Position numbers and translations under genes: made by a program
Origin: Wyeomyia smithii
Lineage: Eukaryota > Arthropoda > Insecta > Diptera > Culicidae
DNA length: 64,000 nucleotides
Direction of reading: 5' to 3'
Assembly (NCBI RefSeq): GCF_029784165.1
Contig: NC_073695.1
Span: forward strand, 247,627,589 to 247,691,588
The notes under the pieces: model-generated
What the model saw: the letters and a program-made list of their open reading frames with translations, nothing else
Databases searched by the model: none
Told to the model about the DNA's origin: nothing
Shown here: in pieces, positions 46,047-56,900 of the stretch
How the letters are laid out: each line of letters starts with the position of its first letter
Position numbering within the stretch: position 1 is the stretch's first letter

Positions 46047-46997
46047 ACACACTTAAAAAATTTCGCCGAATCTTGGCATTGTTTGTGCCGAGATTTGGAC
46101 AGCCGAGTGCTCGGCAACCATCTCGGCTGAATCTCTTTTGCCGAGAATCTCGGAAAACCAATATTTGACAGATGTCATTTTATGCCGAGATTCGCGGTAC
46201 ACAGTTGACTGTGCTCTCGGCAAATCCAGCCGAGAAGCGGCAAACCAGTCTAACTACCTTTCGGTTATATAAGCTGAATGTTCGGCACAGTAAAGAGCCG
46301 TTTTTTCAGTGGAATCCAATCGCAGAAAATAGTTTTGCTGTGAATCATGTTGTTTTCTTTCAAAAGATAAATTATAAGCTCGATGAGTTTCAGTAAGTAA
46401 GGAAATTTATTCATACTAAATCTTGAATACTTATCTTTATCTTGCTCGCCAGTAGAGCATTGAGCTAAACATCTAATCTAAAATTACGTCTAATGCCTAT
46501 CCCTAAAACATATAAAATATTGTATTCACACGATTTGAAACTACACTTTTTGAGTTCCAGTCACTTCCCCTTAAACTGTACTACTTTTTTTTCGGCTACC
46601 GGATTGTAAACACTTGTAATTTGCACAAATTTCAGCCAAACTTGTATCCGATTCCTGTTTGCTCACCCGTAACACGCATAAATTTGCACTAAGAAAAATG
46701 GCGGCAACTCGTTCATGAGAATGACAGCTGTATTGCCGAAACACGGCAACGAGAAAAATTTGAGCCGAGATACCAGTTATGTTTTTGCTGACCTCGGCAT
46801 CAACAGTGTTTAACGATAAATTCGGCAAAAAATAGAGACGAGATTCGTCAAGCTTAGTTTTTGGGACGAAGTCTCGGCAAAATGATCTCACAACTGTCGG
46901 CAACCGGCATTTTTTTGCTGAAATACCGGTTGAATCCAAAGTTGCCGAGTGAACTCGGATGTTTTTTGCCGAGCTCGAGATTCAGTTTTTAGTGTGT
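46047..46997. mobile_element. TIR element rich in GCCGAG words
   Basis: The left end CACACTTAAAAAATTTCG and the right end AGTTTTTAGTGTG form inverted ends. The outer parts are dense in GCCGAG and CTCGGC in both orientations, the middle (46380-46560) is AT-rich. The minus-strand frame 46571-46939 reads through these repeats and has no recognisable domain. It is probably a non-autonomous DNA element. Confidence 0.6.
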
Positions 46998-47079
46998 AAC
47001 ACAAAATATAAACAATATAGATGATATAATTTCAATCGCCAATTTTTGATTTGGCTGAAAATTTTCATGAAAGTATATT

Positions 47080-47410
47080 ATTTTGTCCCCGCTCCTTCCA
47101 GAGTAGGAAGGGTGTCGAATGATCATTAAAACATTTGGGGCCATCACATACCACGTGGACAGATTTGAACGATTGTGCTTCATGTTGAAACCTTCACTTT
47201 CTGAAGAGGAAGTGGTATCAAACCACCATAAAAACATATCTTGTTCCATGTAACCACCTGGTGTCAAATTTGGTTCCATTTGTTTGATAAGTTATTGAAA
47301 AATGCAGAAATGTATGTTTCATATGTACGGCAGCCCTCTCTGCCAGAGCAGAGAAGGGTCTCAAGCTAGCATAATAACCTTCTCCGGCCCCAGTAACCCT
47401 TACGTGCAAA
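47080..47410 (+). repeat. Fragment of the composite repeat family, interrupted by a MITE piece
   Basis: TCTCAAGCTAGCATAATAAC, CGGCCCCAGTAACCCTTACG and TTTGGTTCCATTTGTTTGAT match the end of the element at 24755-27965. GGGGCCATCACATACCACGT (47139-47170) is the end of the MITE described at 33708, apparently inserted and then truncated. Confidence 0.6.
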
Positions 47411-47900
47411 CTGTATCAATGTTTTAATGTTAGTAACTATTATCCAACACTAATAAAACAATTCTCTGAAAATAATGTGGCGGCCCTAAAGGGATTCAAA
47501 ATGGTAATGTAATTTTTGGCTAATTTTTCAATCTATTGCGTCAAGAACGAAGAAAATCCGTTGGAAACTGATTCAAGAAAGTTATTAGCATTCAAATGAA
47601 ACACTTTCCGAGACGCTTTCGAAGTTTTTGGCATTTCATCCCAGAATGTTTCAGTAAGACGTAGTTCTACGACAAAAGGGAAACAATTAACGAATATGTA
47701 ACGACCAGTAGCGCATACCGAGGAGGGTGCGGGGGATGAGTTCATGACCCTCCAAGAGACTTTAGTTTCCTTTTTTTCCTATATTGAGGTTCTGTAATAC
47801 TTTTTATTAGGGTGCCAAAGTTTGGAGGCGAACCAGCCAACGGCTGAAAGCCTCTCTAATAATACTACAAGGTATACAGCCCTAGGGTTGTATGAAATGG
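47411..47900. other. Non-coding stretch
   Basis: Contains a short repeat-like segment GGCGAACCAGCCAACGGCTG at 47827, resembling GGCGAATCAGCCAAAAGCTG near 14610. No gene. Confidence 0.4.
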
Positions 47901-49512
47901 TGACGTGGGACTAAACACTGTAATTAGGGGATTTTTAGTTACAAAATATACAAAGTCTGCAGATAGAATCAATGTCTTTGCTCAACGACTGTACGTATTT
48001 TTATTTTTAGCCTCCCCTGGATATCAATTTTTGAAATATATTCAATAACACTCGAAGGAAAATCGTTTATATTTAACGATATAATGCCTGTAGTATTTTT
48101 TTGTGCAAACAACATGTATTTGATAAGGCACAAGCATATCGTGCTTGTAGAAGAAGCACCAAAAATTTCTCGTAATGCGTCAAAGTCAGAATTAACTCTA
48201 TATCCTCAAAAACCAAATCCAATAATACTTACGTTGTCATAATGAAAGGTTTTGTCTTATTTAACATCAGAGTTAAATCAAATTTATAATATGGATCTTA
48301 CTTTCAAAATAATATGGAAGCCCTTACAAAGGTTCATTAATTGGCATACATAAGAAGATATGTTAAAAAAAATTAATAACAAGTTCCAGCAAAAACTCGT
48401 AGCAATCCGCAATAACATTTTTGTTTTTTGCTTGACAATTTTTTTTCATTTACCTACAACTACATTTGCTGTATTACGAAGACAGCCAATATACGTTTAT
48501 TATGGTAAAGCTTAAAATAACAACTCATCTAACAATTTTGAAATCTAAAAAGAGATTCTGAATAAATCTTAGTAAATAAACAAAAAAATCACAAGCAGGC
48601 TCTTACTCTTTTATTAATATATATATATATATATATTTAGAAATTTACTCTTTCGATACTATCCGGTCACGATTATTTAGTGAATATCGAAGATAAAATT
48701 AAATAAATATCCGTTGCAAAAATTTACAATTCTTGTTGAGTAATTTGATGGTAATCATATTTATGAGATAAACTTTCAATCACCATCAACAGCAGCATTG
48801 CCGTTTCAACTTCGCTTGCACACGTATAGAAATGTACGAACAAAAGTGTACCACTGCTGTACAAATAGTACCGCTGCAGTACGAATAGGAGTGTACCGCT
48901 GAAATGTACGAATAGAAGAGTACCGCTGCAATCATAGACGACGAGAGACCTGCGGCTCTTTACTCCACTGGTACTGTTGCTTTTACCGGCATGTTTTCTT
49001 TCAAGACATCAGTTTTTATAAGGTTCTGAAAGCAGGTTTAGAAATTGTTCAAGGAAAGAAGATTGTTTTCAAACTTTTCGAAAAACCTTTACCTTCGAGA
49101 CATCAAATTAGTCTTACATTCATGGAAGCAAACATAAATTGACCTTTTGGGACGAGGAGACTCTGACAATTTTTATTTCGTTATTGATACAAAGAATATC
49201 ACAGGGAACGGATGGTGTCCATTCACGTCGTCTGTGCTAGGAATACTCGCATTTAATTGGTTCATTATTCGCGTAAATTTGTTATTGAAACTTTTTATCA
49301 ATTTTACCGCTTAGCAATAAAATTAGAGTGATAACTAGCATATTATAAAATTGTTATACATTTTATCTATCCAACAACATATTGGTTATTGTTATCCATC
49401 ATGTGGTTATGCTGTTATTAACGTTTGAAATCTGACGCAACATTTGCCAGTTTCATTTCCAGTTTTACAGAATGCATCCCAATATAGAAAACAAAGACGT
49501 AGTCCCACGTCA
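47901..49512. mobile_element. TIR DNA element, TGACGTGGGACTA family, copy b (complete)
   Basis: TGACGTGGGACTA at 47901 is mirrored by TAGTCCCACGTCA at 49500-49512. The right half is paralogous to 1-841. No transposase frame. A TA microsatellite lies at about 48620-48640. The region 48830-48940 has repeated GTACCGCTG and ACGAATAG words in short tandem. Confidence 0.7.
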
Positions 49513-49826
49513 AAAAAAGAAAAAAAGGGTGCCAATAAATTGAAGACATTTGGTTTTAAAAAAATCGATCTCAACAATTTTATAAATTTAAATTTTTTTA
49601 TCGGTCGATGAAGTGAAACTTCAAATCTTGCTTTCAGATTGAGTTGAAATTGAGCATGAGAGCTTTTCTCAGAAGACGAAAGTTTTGAGCTCTACCGCTA
49701 AACGAATTTCGTATGTTTTCGTGAGATAAATAATAATTCGAATGTTGTTCTCGAGTTAACCGTTGACTAATTTACACGACTATTTATTAAAAAGGCACGT
49801 GCGTTGCACGGAAAGCGGTATCTCTA
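49513..49826. other. AT-rich sequence upstream of a candidate exon
   Basis: It holds a TATA-like TATTAAAAAG at 49785-49794 next to CACGTG, and an alternative acceptor-like CTTGCTTTCAG ending at 49639. Either could belong to the candidate exon at 49827; neither is proven. Confidence 0.3.
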
Positions 49827-49934
49827 ATGACAGCAGGAAAACACTTAATCGTTTACGTCGTTCTTTCCGTTCTTACTTTCTCTCCATTATGTTCCAGCAC
49901 TCAAGTCCCTACAACAAAGCGACCCGTATTAAGA
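49827..49934 (+). CDS. Candidate signal-peptide exon ending at the satellite
   Basis: 36 codons: a start MTAGKHLIVYVVLSVLTFSP, then LCSSTQ, where a signal peptidase could cut after CSS, then a basic VPTTKRPVLR. Position 49934 is followed by GTGAGT, a good donor, in phase 0, and only ten bases later the ATAAATGTC array begins. Without splicing the frame runs on for more than 400 codons of repeat, which is not believable as protein. Known signal-peptide genes often have such a first exon; the family is not recognised. Confidence 0.4.
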
Positions 49935-49943
49935 GTGAGTAAC

Positions 49944-51163
49944 GTCATAAATGTCATAAATGTCATAAATGTCATAAATGTCATAAATGTCATAAATGTC
50001 ATAAATGTCATAAATGTCATAAATGTCATAAATGTCATAAATGTCATAAATGTCATAAATGTCATAAATGTCATAAATGTCATAAATGTCATAGATGTCA
50101 TAAATGTCAAAAATGTCATAAATGTCATAAATGTCATAAATGTCATAAATGTCATAAATGTCATAAATGTCATAAATGTCATAAATGTCATAAATGTATT
50201 AAATAACATAAATGTCATAAATGTCATATATGTCATAAATGTCATAAATGTCATAAATATCGTAAAAGTCATATATGTCATAAATGTCAAAAATGTCATA
50301 AATGTCATAAGTGCCATAAATGTCATAAATGCCATGAATGTCAAAAGTTTCATAAATATCAAAAATGTTACAAACGTCATAAATGACATAGGTGTCATAA
50401 ATGTCATAAATGTCATTAATGTCATAACTGTTACAAATGTCATAAATGTCATAAATGTCAAATGTCATAAATGTCATAAATGTCATAAATGTCATAAATG
50501 TCATAAATGTCATAAATGTCATAAAAGTCATAAATGTCATAAATGTCATAAATGTCATAAATGTCATAAGTGTCATAAATGTCATAAATGTCATAAATGT
50601 CATAAATGTTACATATGTCATAAATGTCATAATTGTCATACATGTTATAAATGTCATAAATGTTATAAATATCATAAGTGTCATAAATGTCATAAATGTC
50701 ATAAATGTCATAAATGTCATAAATGTCATAAATGTCATAAATGTCATAAATGTCATAAATGTCATAAATGTCATAAATGTCATAAATGTCATAAATGTCA
50801 TAGATGTCATAAATGTCATAAATGTCATAAATGTCATAAATGTCATAAATGTCATAAATGTCATAAATGTTATAAATGTCATGAATGTTGTAAATGCCAT
50901 AAATGCCATAAATGTCATATATGTCATAAATGTCATAAATGTCATAAATGTCATAAATGTCATAAATGTCATAAATGTCATAAATGTCATCAATGTCATA
51001 AATGTCATAAATGTTATAAATGTCATAAATGTCCTAAATGTCCTTTATGTCATATATGTCATAAATGTCATAAATGTCATAAATGTCATAAATGTCTTAA
51101 ATGTCATAAATGTCATAAATGTCATAAATGTCATAAATGTCATAAATGTCATAAATGTCATAA
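49944..51163. repeat. 9-bp satellite (ATAAATGTC)n, array I
   Basis: About 135 units. Long homogeneous stretches (49944-50190, 50460-50600, 50680-50870, 50930-51000, 51050-51160) alternate with diverged zones, the largest at 50200-50460. Because the unit is a multiple of three, ATA-AAT-GTC, AAA-TGT-CAT, GAC-ATT-TAT and ACA-TTT-ATG frames are all stop-free, which explains very long overlapping open frames (such as 471, 275 and 240 residues) on both strands. These are not genes. Confidence 0.97.
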
Positions 51164-51517
51164 GAGCGGGGGCCTAGTGTGGTTGGTAACGTCTCCGCCA
51201 ACCACGCTCGACGCCTGGGTTCGAATCCCACCGCCGACATAGGTGTCGATGGTTGTGAGGTGGCGTGATCCACTCACAACCAACCCAACTGGTCTAGATT
51301 CAATTCTAGCCGAAACCGGGAGATTTTCTGAGGCGAAAAATTTCTGTTATCACGCCTTCCATCGCATGAGGAAGTAAAGCCGTTGGCGCCGGTCCGTTAA
51401 TAAACGGGTCGTGAGTTAGGGTCCTGGGTGTGGAGTCGCCTCCCTGGGCGTCGGTGATTGGCCACAACAGTGGCGGAAATAGACCGACGGAAAATAAGCG
51501 AGAATAAAAAAACAATA
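51164..51517 (+). mobile_element. tRNA-derived SINE inserted in the satellite
   Basis: The tRNA-like head GTGTGGTTGGTAACG (A box) and GGGTTCGAATCCC (B box at 51218-51228) is followed by a body with CACTCACAACCAACCCAACT and a tail AATAAAAAAACAATAAATAA. Satellite sequence ATAAATGTCATAA lies on both sides, consistent with insertion in the array and a target duplication that cannot be delimited inside a repeat. Confidence 0.85.
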
Positions 51518-52020
51518 AATAAATGTCATAAATGTCATAAATGTCATAAATGTCATAAATGTCATAAATGTCATAAATGTCATAAATGTCATAAATGTCA
51601 TAAATGTCATAAATGTCATAAATGTCATAAATGTCATAAACGTCATAAATGACATAGGTGTCATAAATGTCATAAATGTCAAATTTCATAAATGTCAAAA
51701 ATGTCATAAATGTCATAAATGCCATTAATGTCATAAATGACATAAATGTCAAAAATATCATAAACGTCATATATATAATAAATATAATAGGTGTCATAAA
51801 TGTCGTAGGTATTTTAGCTGTCGTAAGTGTCATAAATGACAAAAATTTCATAAATGTCATACAGGTCTACAATTTCATAAATGTCATGAATTTAATAAAT
51901 GTCATAACCGTCATAAATGTAATGAATGTTATAAATGTCATGTATGTCAAAAATTTGAAAATTTGTAAAATGACAAAAATATAAAAACTTCAAATACATT
52001 ATAAATATCAGGACTGTCAA
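51518..52020. repeat. 9-bp satellite, array II (decaying to the right)
   Basis: Homogeneous ATAAATGTC units to about 51640, then increasingly diverged units (ATAAATGAC, ATAGGTGTC, AAAAATATC and others) to about 52020. The variant run CGTCATAAATGACATAGGTG occurs both here (51639) and in array I (50375). Confidence 0.92.
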
Positions 52021-52142
52021 AATTGTCTAAAATTTATTTATTTATTTATTTCGTCAATCATATGTAGACTGGTTACATTAATTTATTAACTATACATAAA
52101 CATAAAACAAATTAATTTTGTGTCCTTAGCCCCGAGGAATGG

Positions 52143-52246
52143 AAGGGACCATCCACATAACATGTGGGCAGCTATTTCTGTCCAATTTCCACAGTCCATA
52201 CAAGACTTTTAGAATATATATAGGCAGTTGTCCACCGGGAGGAATT
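52143..52246. mobile_element. Truncated MITE (GGGGMCATCCACATACCACG family)
   Basis: GGGACCATCCACATAACATG and GTTGTCCACCGGGAGG match one half of the element at 33708-33870. It lies inside the LINE relic directly after the residues IDIQTLN. Confidence 0.65.
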
Positions 52247-52503
52247 AATTTAATGTTTGAATGTCAATCAACATGCAGCGAGCTTCATACGATGGAAGAC
52301 GAAGCGAGTTGCAACTTAACTTACGGTGAGCATATAGTAGAAATTGCTTTTGTACTGATTCTATTCTTTCTTCATGTCCGCCAGGACGAGAAGAAGACCA
52401 CACAATGTTACAAAATTCCATTATTGACCTCACATAGGCAATATACAAAGTTTTGATAGTGTACGGGTCTCGAAAGTTGTAGCAGAAGCGTTTGATAAAC
52501 TGT

Positions 52504-52611
52504 AACATCCCAAGTAACAATATTGGTTTTTATTAAAGTTTTATAGTACTTATTACAGCCAAAAAAGGGCTATAAAACTTTGATATAACCAATTTTGTTA
52601 CTAGGGATGTT
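52504..52611. mobile_element. 108-bp palindromic MITE inside the LINE
   Basis: The left end AACATCCCAAGTAACAATAT and right end inverted AACATCCCTAGTAACAAAAT match over 25 nt with two mismatches. The middle GTTTTATAGTACTT..GGGCTATAAAACTTTGAT is also partly palindromic. LINE coding sequence continues on both sides. Confidence 0.85.
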
Positions 52612-53054
52612 GTTTGTCTTGTGTATGATAGTGTCAAAGCGTTCGATAAAATTGAGTTTAGAATCTGAGGTTATTTCTAAATCCCTAACTTTTTCCCATT
52701 TTTCTACATGCTGATTTCCTAATGCAATTACAATTTTGAGCGTTGTTAACTTTCTGCTTATGGATATTACATTGCATTTTTTCACATTTAATTCCAGTAG
52801 GCTTTTCTTATACCAGATGTATAATGTGTGGATTTCATTCTGAAATACATTGATCTCTTCTTGGTTTTTTATTTTCAAAAACAGCTTCATGTTGTCGGCA
52901 TATATTAAAACTTTAAATTTGTTGAGGATGAAGGAAATGTCGTTTACGTACAAAACAAAGGGAAGTGGTCCTAAGTGGGAGCCTTGGGGAAAACCTGTTG
53001 TAACTTAAATAGGATTTGACTTCTTTCCATTTTATTATTTGTTGCCTGTTTGTT

Positions 53055-53177
53055 GAATACACTAAGGTCGCGTTTTACGCGGTTTTTTTACGCGGGTTTT
53101 TTTACGCGGATTCCGGAGTTAACGCGTTTTTTTACGCGGTACGTATCTCCCGCGTAAAAAGTGACTTTAGTGTATTC
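53055..53177. mobile_element. 123-bp MITE with TTTACGCGG words inside the LINE
   Basis: GAATACACTAAGGTCGCGTT is mirrored at the right end, ending TTTAGTGTATTC. Between them TTTTTTACGCGG recurs four times. It splits the reverse transcriptase between motif A and motif B. Confidence 0.85.
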
Positions 53178-53384
53178 CATTCAAACCACTTCAGGAGACC
53201 ATACTCAATTCCAATTTTTTGCAGTTTAAAAAGTAGCATTTGTATGTCAATACGATCAAATGCTTTGCAAAAATCTGTATAGAGAGCTTCAACATGCTTC
53301 CCATTATCCATTGCATTCAATGAGTAAATTTGTGGATGTAGAGCGGCCTTTGAAAAAGCCGTCTTGTTTGTCTGTTATTCGATT

Positions 53385-53583
53385 TTTGAACTAAATTTCT
53401 ATTTTCAACAACGGCTTTTACCCGTTAACACGCAAGTTCATTAAGCAGACAGTATGTGAAGTAGGGAGAGCGAAAAATATGCGAGCTGGAAATATGATAC
53501 AGATTTTGAAAAATATACCGCATCCCGACGGGATTTCCAGTTCGCTTATTTTTCGCTCTCCCTACTTCACATACTGTCGATTT
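53385..53583. repeat. Snap-back hairpin of the tRNA-like composite family (copy III type)
   Basis: AACGGCTTTTACCCGTTAAC and AAGTTCATTAAGCAGACAGT match 19430-19480. After ATACCGCATCCCGACGGGAT the sequence turns back with TTTCCAGTTCGCTTATTTTT..CACATACTGTC. No tRNA-like segment is left, so this is the A block with an inverted partial copy. Confidence 0.7.
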
Positions 53584-53689
53584 TTGACTTGAGCAAATAT
53601 TTTTCATTGCTAATTCCTCATGGAGTTTCGGAATGCGATTCCTCTGTAATTACGCATGTCAGACTCCGCCCAGATTTGAAAATAGGCGC

Positions 53690-53965
53690 GAAGGAGCTTT
53701 TCAAGCTGAAAATTTTCTCGACTCAGCACTGGGGCACGGTGTATCGTTGTACTTATCCTTCAACATGCAAAATGTGCCCCAACAATCCGATTCGGAACTC
53801 GACCTTCTGTTTATTTATACACAGTCCTCGCAGCCAACTGTTAAGTGTACAGGACAATTGCGGGGCTAGCGCTACGATCCTACTGACACTAACAGCCTCT
53901 CTCAAGCCGAGACTCGAACCTACGACGACGTGCTTGCTAGGCCAGCCTCGAGACCTCGAGACCGA
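53690..53965. mobile_element. Chimera of two SINE families
   Basis: 53690-53785 matches the body of the SINE at 10915-11165 (ACTCAGCACTGGGGCACGGT). 53786-53965 is the reverse complement of the SINE at 31475-31690 (ATTCGGAACTCGACCTTCTG). The join is at AAAATGTGCCCCAACAATCC. The two frames here (53589-53969 and 53633-53869) are not genes. Confidence 0.75.
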
Positions 53966-56900
53966 CTGAGTGATAATGGTGAAACGAATATGAATATCAA
54001 AAAAATATGATTAGCGATTTTTAATCAGAATCGCGAATAAAAATAATTGTAGAATTTACTAGTACTAATCTGCATACTACTGAAAATGAATTACAAAATT
54101 ACGAAGAAAGCTAATCGAGACCTGAGGGTTTTCTTCATGAACATAATGTTCCTTACGCCATTAGGCCTATTAATTTTTGATTGTGCACTTGCTAACCCAT
54201 CAGAGGTATTTTTTTCAAACTCCTAAACAGTCTGGCTCTTCCATTCTATTCGGAATGTAACAGAAAATTGACACAAAATTCCTTACTGCTGCATGCAATC
54301 GCAACACGCTTACCTATACCCAACCTTAAAACACGGACGATGAAGTTAAAACTGAAACTTCATCGCCGCTACCACAGTCATATTTGATGTTACGCCAGCC
54401 ATTATGCAAATATCATTATCTTCCTCGGGTTTCACCGTTTCGGACCAGACCGGGCCGTGTTCGGTCGGTCGGTCAGGTAACGCCATACACACAAAGTGGA
54501 CGGCTAAATAATTTGCCCGACTTTGCGGTTTGAACGGTTGCCGGTTCTTTGTAACGCAGCTAGGACAACTAGAACGACGTCGAGGACGACATCGAAGACA
54601 TATTTCTCCCCTGTTTATTTAGCGCAGCACTAATTTCTTCTGCCTGCATTCGGGAAGAAATGTGATGGAGCCATTCCACACTTTTTAGAATCAGTTATTT
54701 ATGTCCCCCGGCTACACGACTGCTGTGCATTAAATAGAGCACCGTTGGTTTCCCCGATACCCGTTCGCTGTTGGATGGTCAACTGGCTGGATAGGTTGGT
54801 AAATTAAGCTTCATGTTTGCTGCCCCCGAGAAACCAGACCAGCTGCTCGTGACATAATTGTGCCGCACGGTTTTACTGCTGCTGCTGCTTCTACTGGCTG
54901 CACTGTACTACTACTAGATAACCCAATCCCCACTGTCTGAAATGGTACCTTCATTAGCAGTAGTGGTTCTAATTTTCAAAGTTCAGCATATTAAACTAGA
55001 TTCGGAACGACTTCCGATGCACACGGTCAATGGTCGGGCCGCCGTCGCGTAGTTTCTGAACATGATTGCCTTTCTCTGCTGGGTTGGAAAGCTTATGCGC
55101 TAACCATTTTGCACACGGATGAGTCAGACGACAGCTGGAAGTCCATTTTGTAGAGAATGAATGGACAAACTTGTGGACTCCAAGTATGAACTTTCAGTTA
55201 TATTGTGATAAAACTTAGCTTAGAACGAAGTTCGATTATATAGTTTATTTTTTGCGAATTTCGAATTACTTTCTTATTGGACGTGTTCTGGAATATGTTA
55301 ACCATGACCGTACGCCGGATTTTCGAACAAGCTTTAGCATAGTTTAAGAAAAATATGTTCTTTGTGAAGGTTGTCGATTTACCATATGAAAGCCTAGTAT
55401 TAACATGGATTGACCCAGCTATCCATGAAGCACACGAAAATCTCTCTGCAACCATAAATTTGAAGAATGATTATGAATCGCACTATGTACTGCGAGTTAG
55501 TCGCAATTTTCATCCCACCGTCACGTATCATATTAATCCACGGCGGAATTGAAAGCACCTCTCCACTGATTATTCTGTCAAAAATGAAACGTCTGGTAAG
55601 TTTTCAGCAGTTTCTTGGATGGAAGCAGCAAAAATACGAAAGAAGAAAAATAACGTATTTGCATTCCGAATTCGGTGCAGTTCATCCTCGACCGACGTCT
55701 CCCAAATACTTGACTACATCAGCGAAAAAAAAGCGCTCTCTATTCACAAAAGAGTACATCTACACACTCTTTCCACATATCGACACACAGATGCATGTGG
55801 CTTCGGTTCGGAACATATTCGCAATGCATCCCTCTTCCCTCCCGATGCACGAAAATAGTGATGGGAGAAGTAGCAGAAAAAAAAACTGCAAAGCATTCCC
55901 TGTCGGCCCAACATCAAACATGAAAAAACCGTACAGATTGTGCCAGGTTGCCCGGGCTACTAGTCGCACAGTCCAAGCACAGACAGCACAGCAAGAAACG
56001 CTGTCTAGAGTTGCCGACTAAGTATCCTGCGGTATCTTCTTGCTAGCCGAGTTACGCCCCCTTCCACCCACTGTCGGGGATAAAGCTTTGTGTATGTATG
56101 TTGCATATCTTTCAGCTTTTTCAGTGTTAAAAAATCTCACGATGTTTATCAACAGTATAGCTACTAGTGATGGGTTGCAACTAGCGGCAGCAGCAGAGCC
56201 GAGACAGCGCGGTTCATGATTCAAATATTTCATCCTTTTATAAACATCCGAGAGGTACCGACATGGGATTTAGAGTGGGTGGCAGGGGATGTTAGTTCAT
56301 AATGCGAAAGAACCATTAAAATTTTCTATGATGAATACTGGAAAGGTTACTTTTTGGGATGAGCGTAACACATGCGAAAATCCACATGAGCTCATGTGTA
56401 AAGGTTTAAAGTTACACTGCTTCCCGATGTTAACTAAAAACAGAAGTCAGGTAGTTGTGTATTCTCTGGTACTTTTCAGCAGACTCATGTTACTCATGCC
56501 GAACAATGGCCATCAGGATACGCTAGCGTAATTCTATTTAAATTTCTATCGTCACGCAAAGCGGCAATTTGCTGAATGCTTCCCTTCACTGTAAACGTAA
56601 CACAAACACACACGAACCCACACGGGAAGGCCATAAAGCACTGACCCAAAGAACGCTAGGCTAGGTCTCGTGTGTCGGCAGCACAAGGTAAAATCCTCTT
56701 TAAGGAATCGAGCGACGTGTTGTCGACAGCACGCAACTGCACATCCGCCGCATCATCGCATCGGTTCATTAGAATCCGGGTGGACTAAACCGACCCATGT
56801 AAACGGGCGACCCACCATTCACCAACCTTCGAACCTAACCAAACGGAGCTCATCGTCCCGGAATAAATTTACCATTAAGGAAAGTGATTAAAAATTCAAT

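Larger units (their letters stand above)
52024..53384 (-). pseudogene. Jockey-like LINE, 5'-truncated, interrupted by three MITEs
   Basis: On the minus strand: GFFKGRSTSTNLL, then ALYTDFCKAFDRIDIQ (motif A), a MITE, GFPQGSHLGPLPFVLYVNDI (motif B region), LIYADNMKLF (motif C, YADD changed to YADN), KKCNVISISRKL, a second MITE, FIKRFCYNFRDPYTIKTLYI and ERIESVQKQFLLYA (thumb), and a third MITE. It ends in an (AAAT)n tail, seen as ATTTATTTATTTATTT at 52027 on the plus strand. Stops, frameshifts and the lost catalytic Asp show it is dead. Confidence 0.82.

Noticed and set aside
51164..51240. Possible tRNA gene in the satellite
   Set aside because: Followed by a SINE body and A-rich tail; treated as a SINE.
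49827..51242. 471-residue open frame with signal peptide and Asn-Val-Ile / Lys-Cys-His repeats
   Set aside because: Beyond 49934 it is only the 9-bp satellite read in frame; a good donor ends the plausible coding part. The opposite-strand frames of 186 and 275 residues are the same artefact.
49944..52020. CRISPR-like repeated array
   Set aside because: Head-to-tail 9-mers without spacers, in a eukaryotic context.
55467..56021. 184-residue open frame
   Set aside because: No recognisable domain, low-complexity basic composition, overlapping frames in other phases, no convincing splice or start context.
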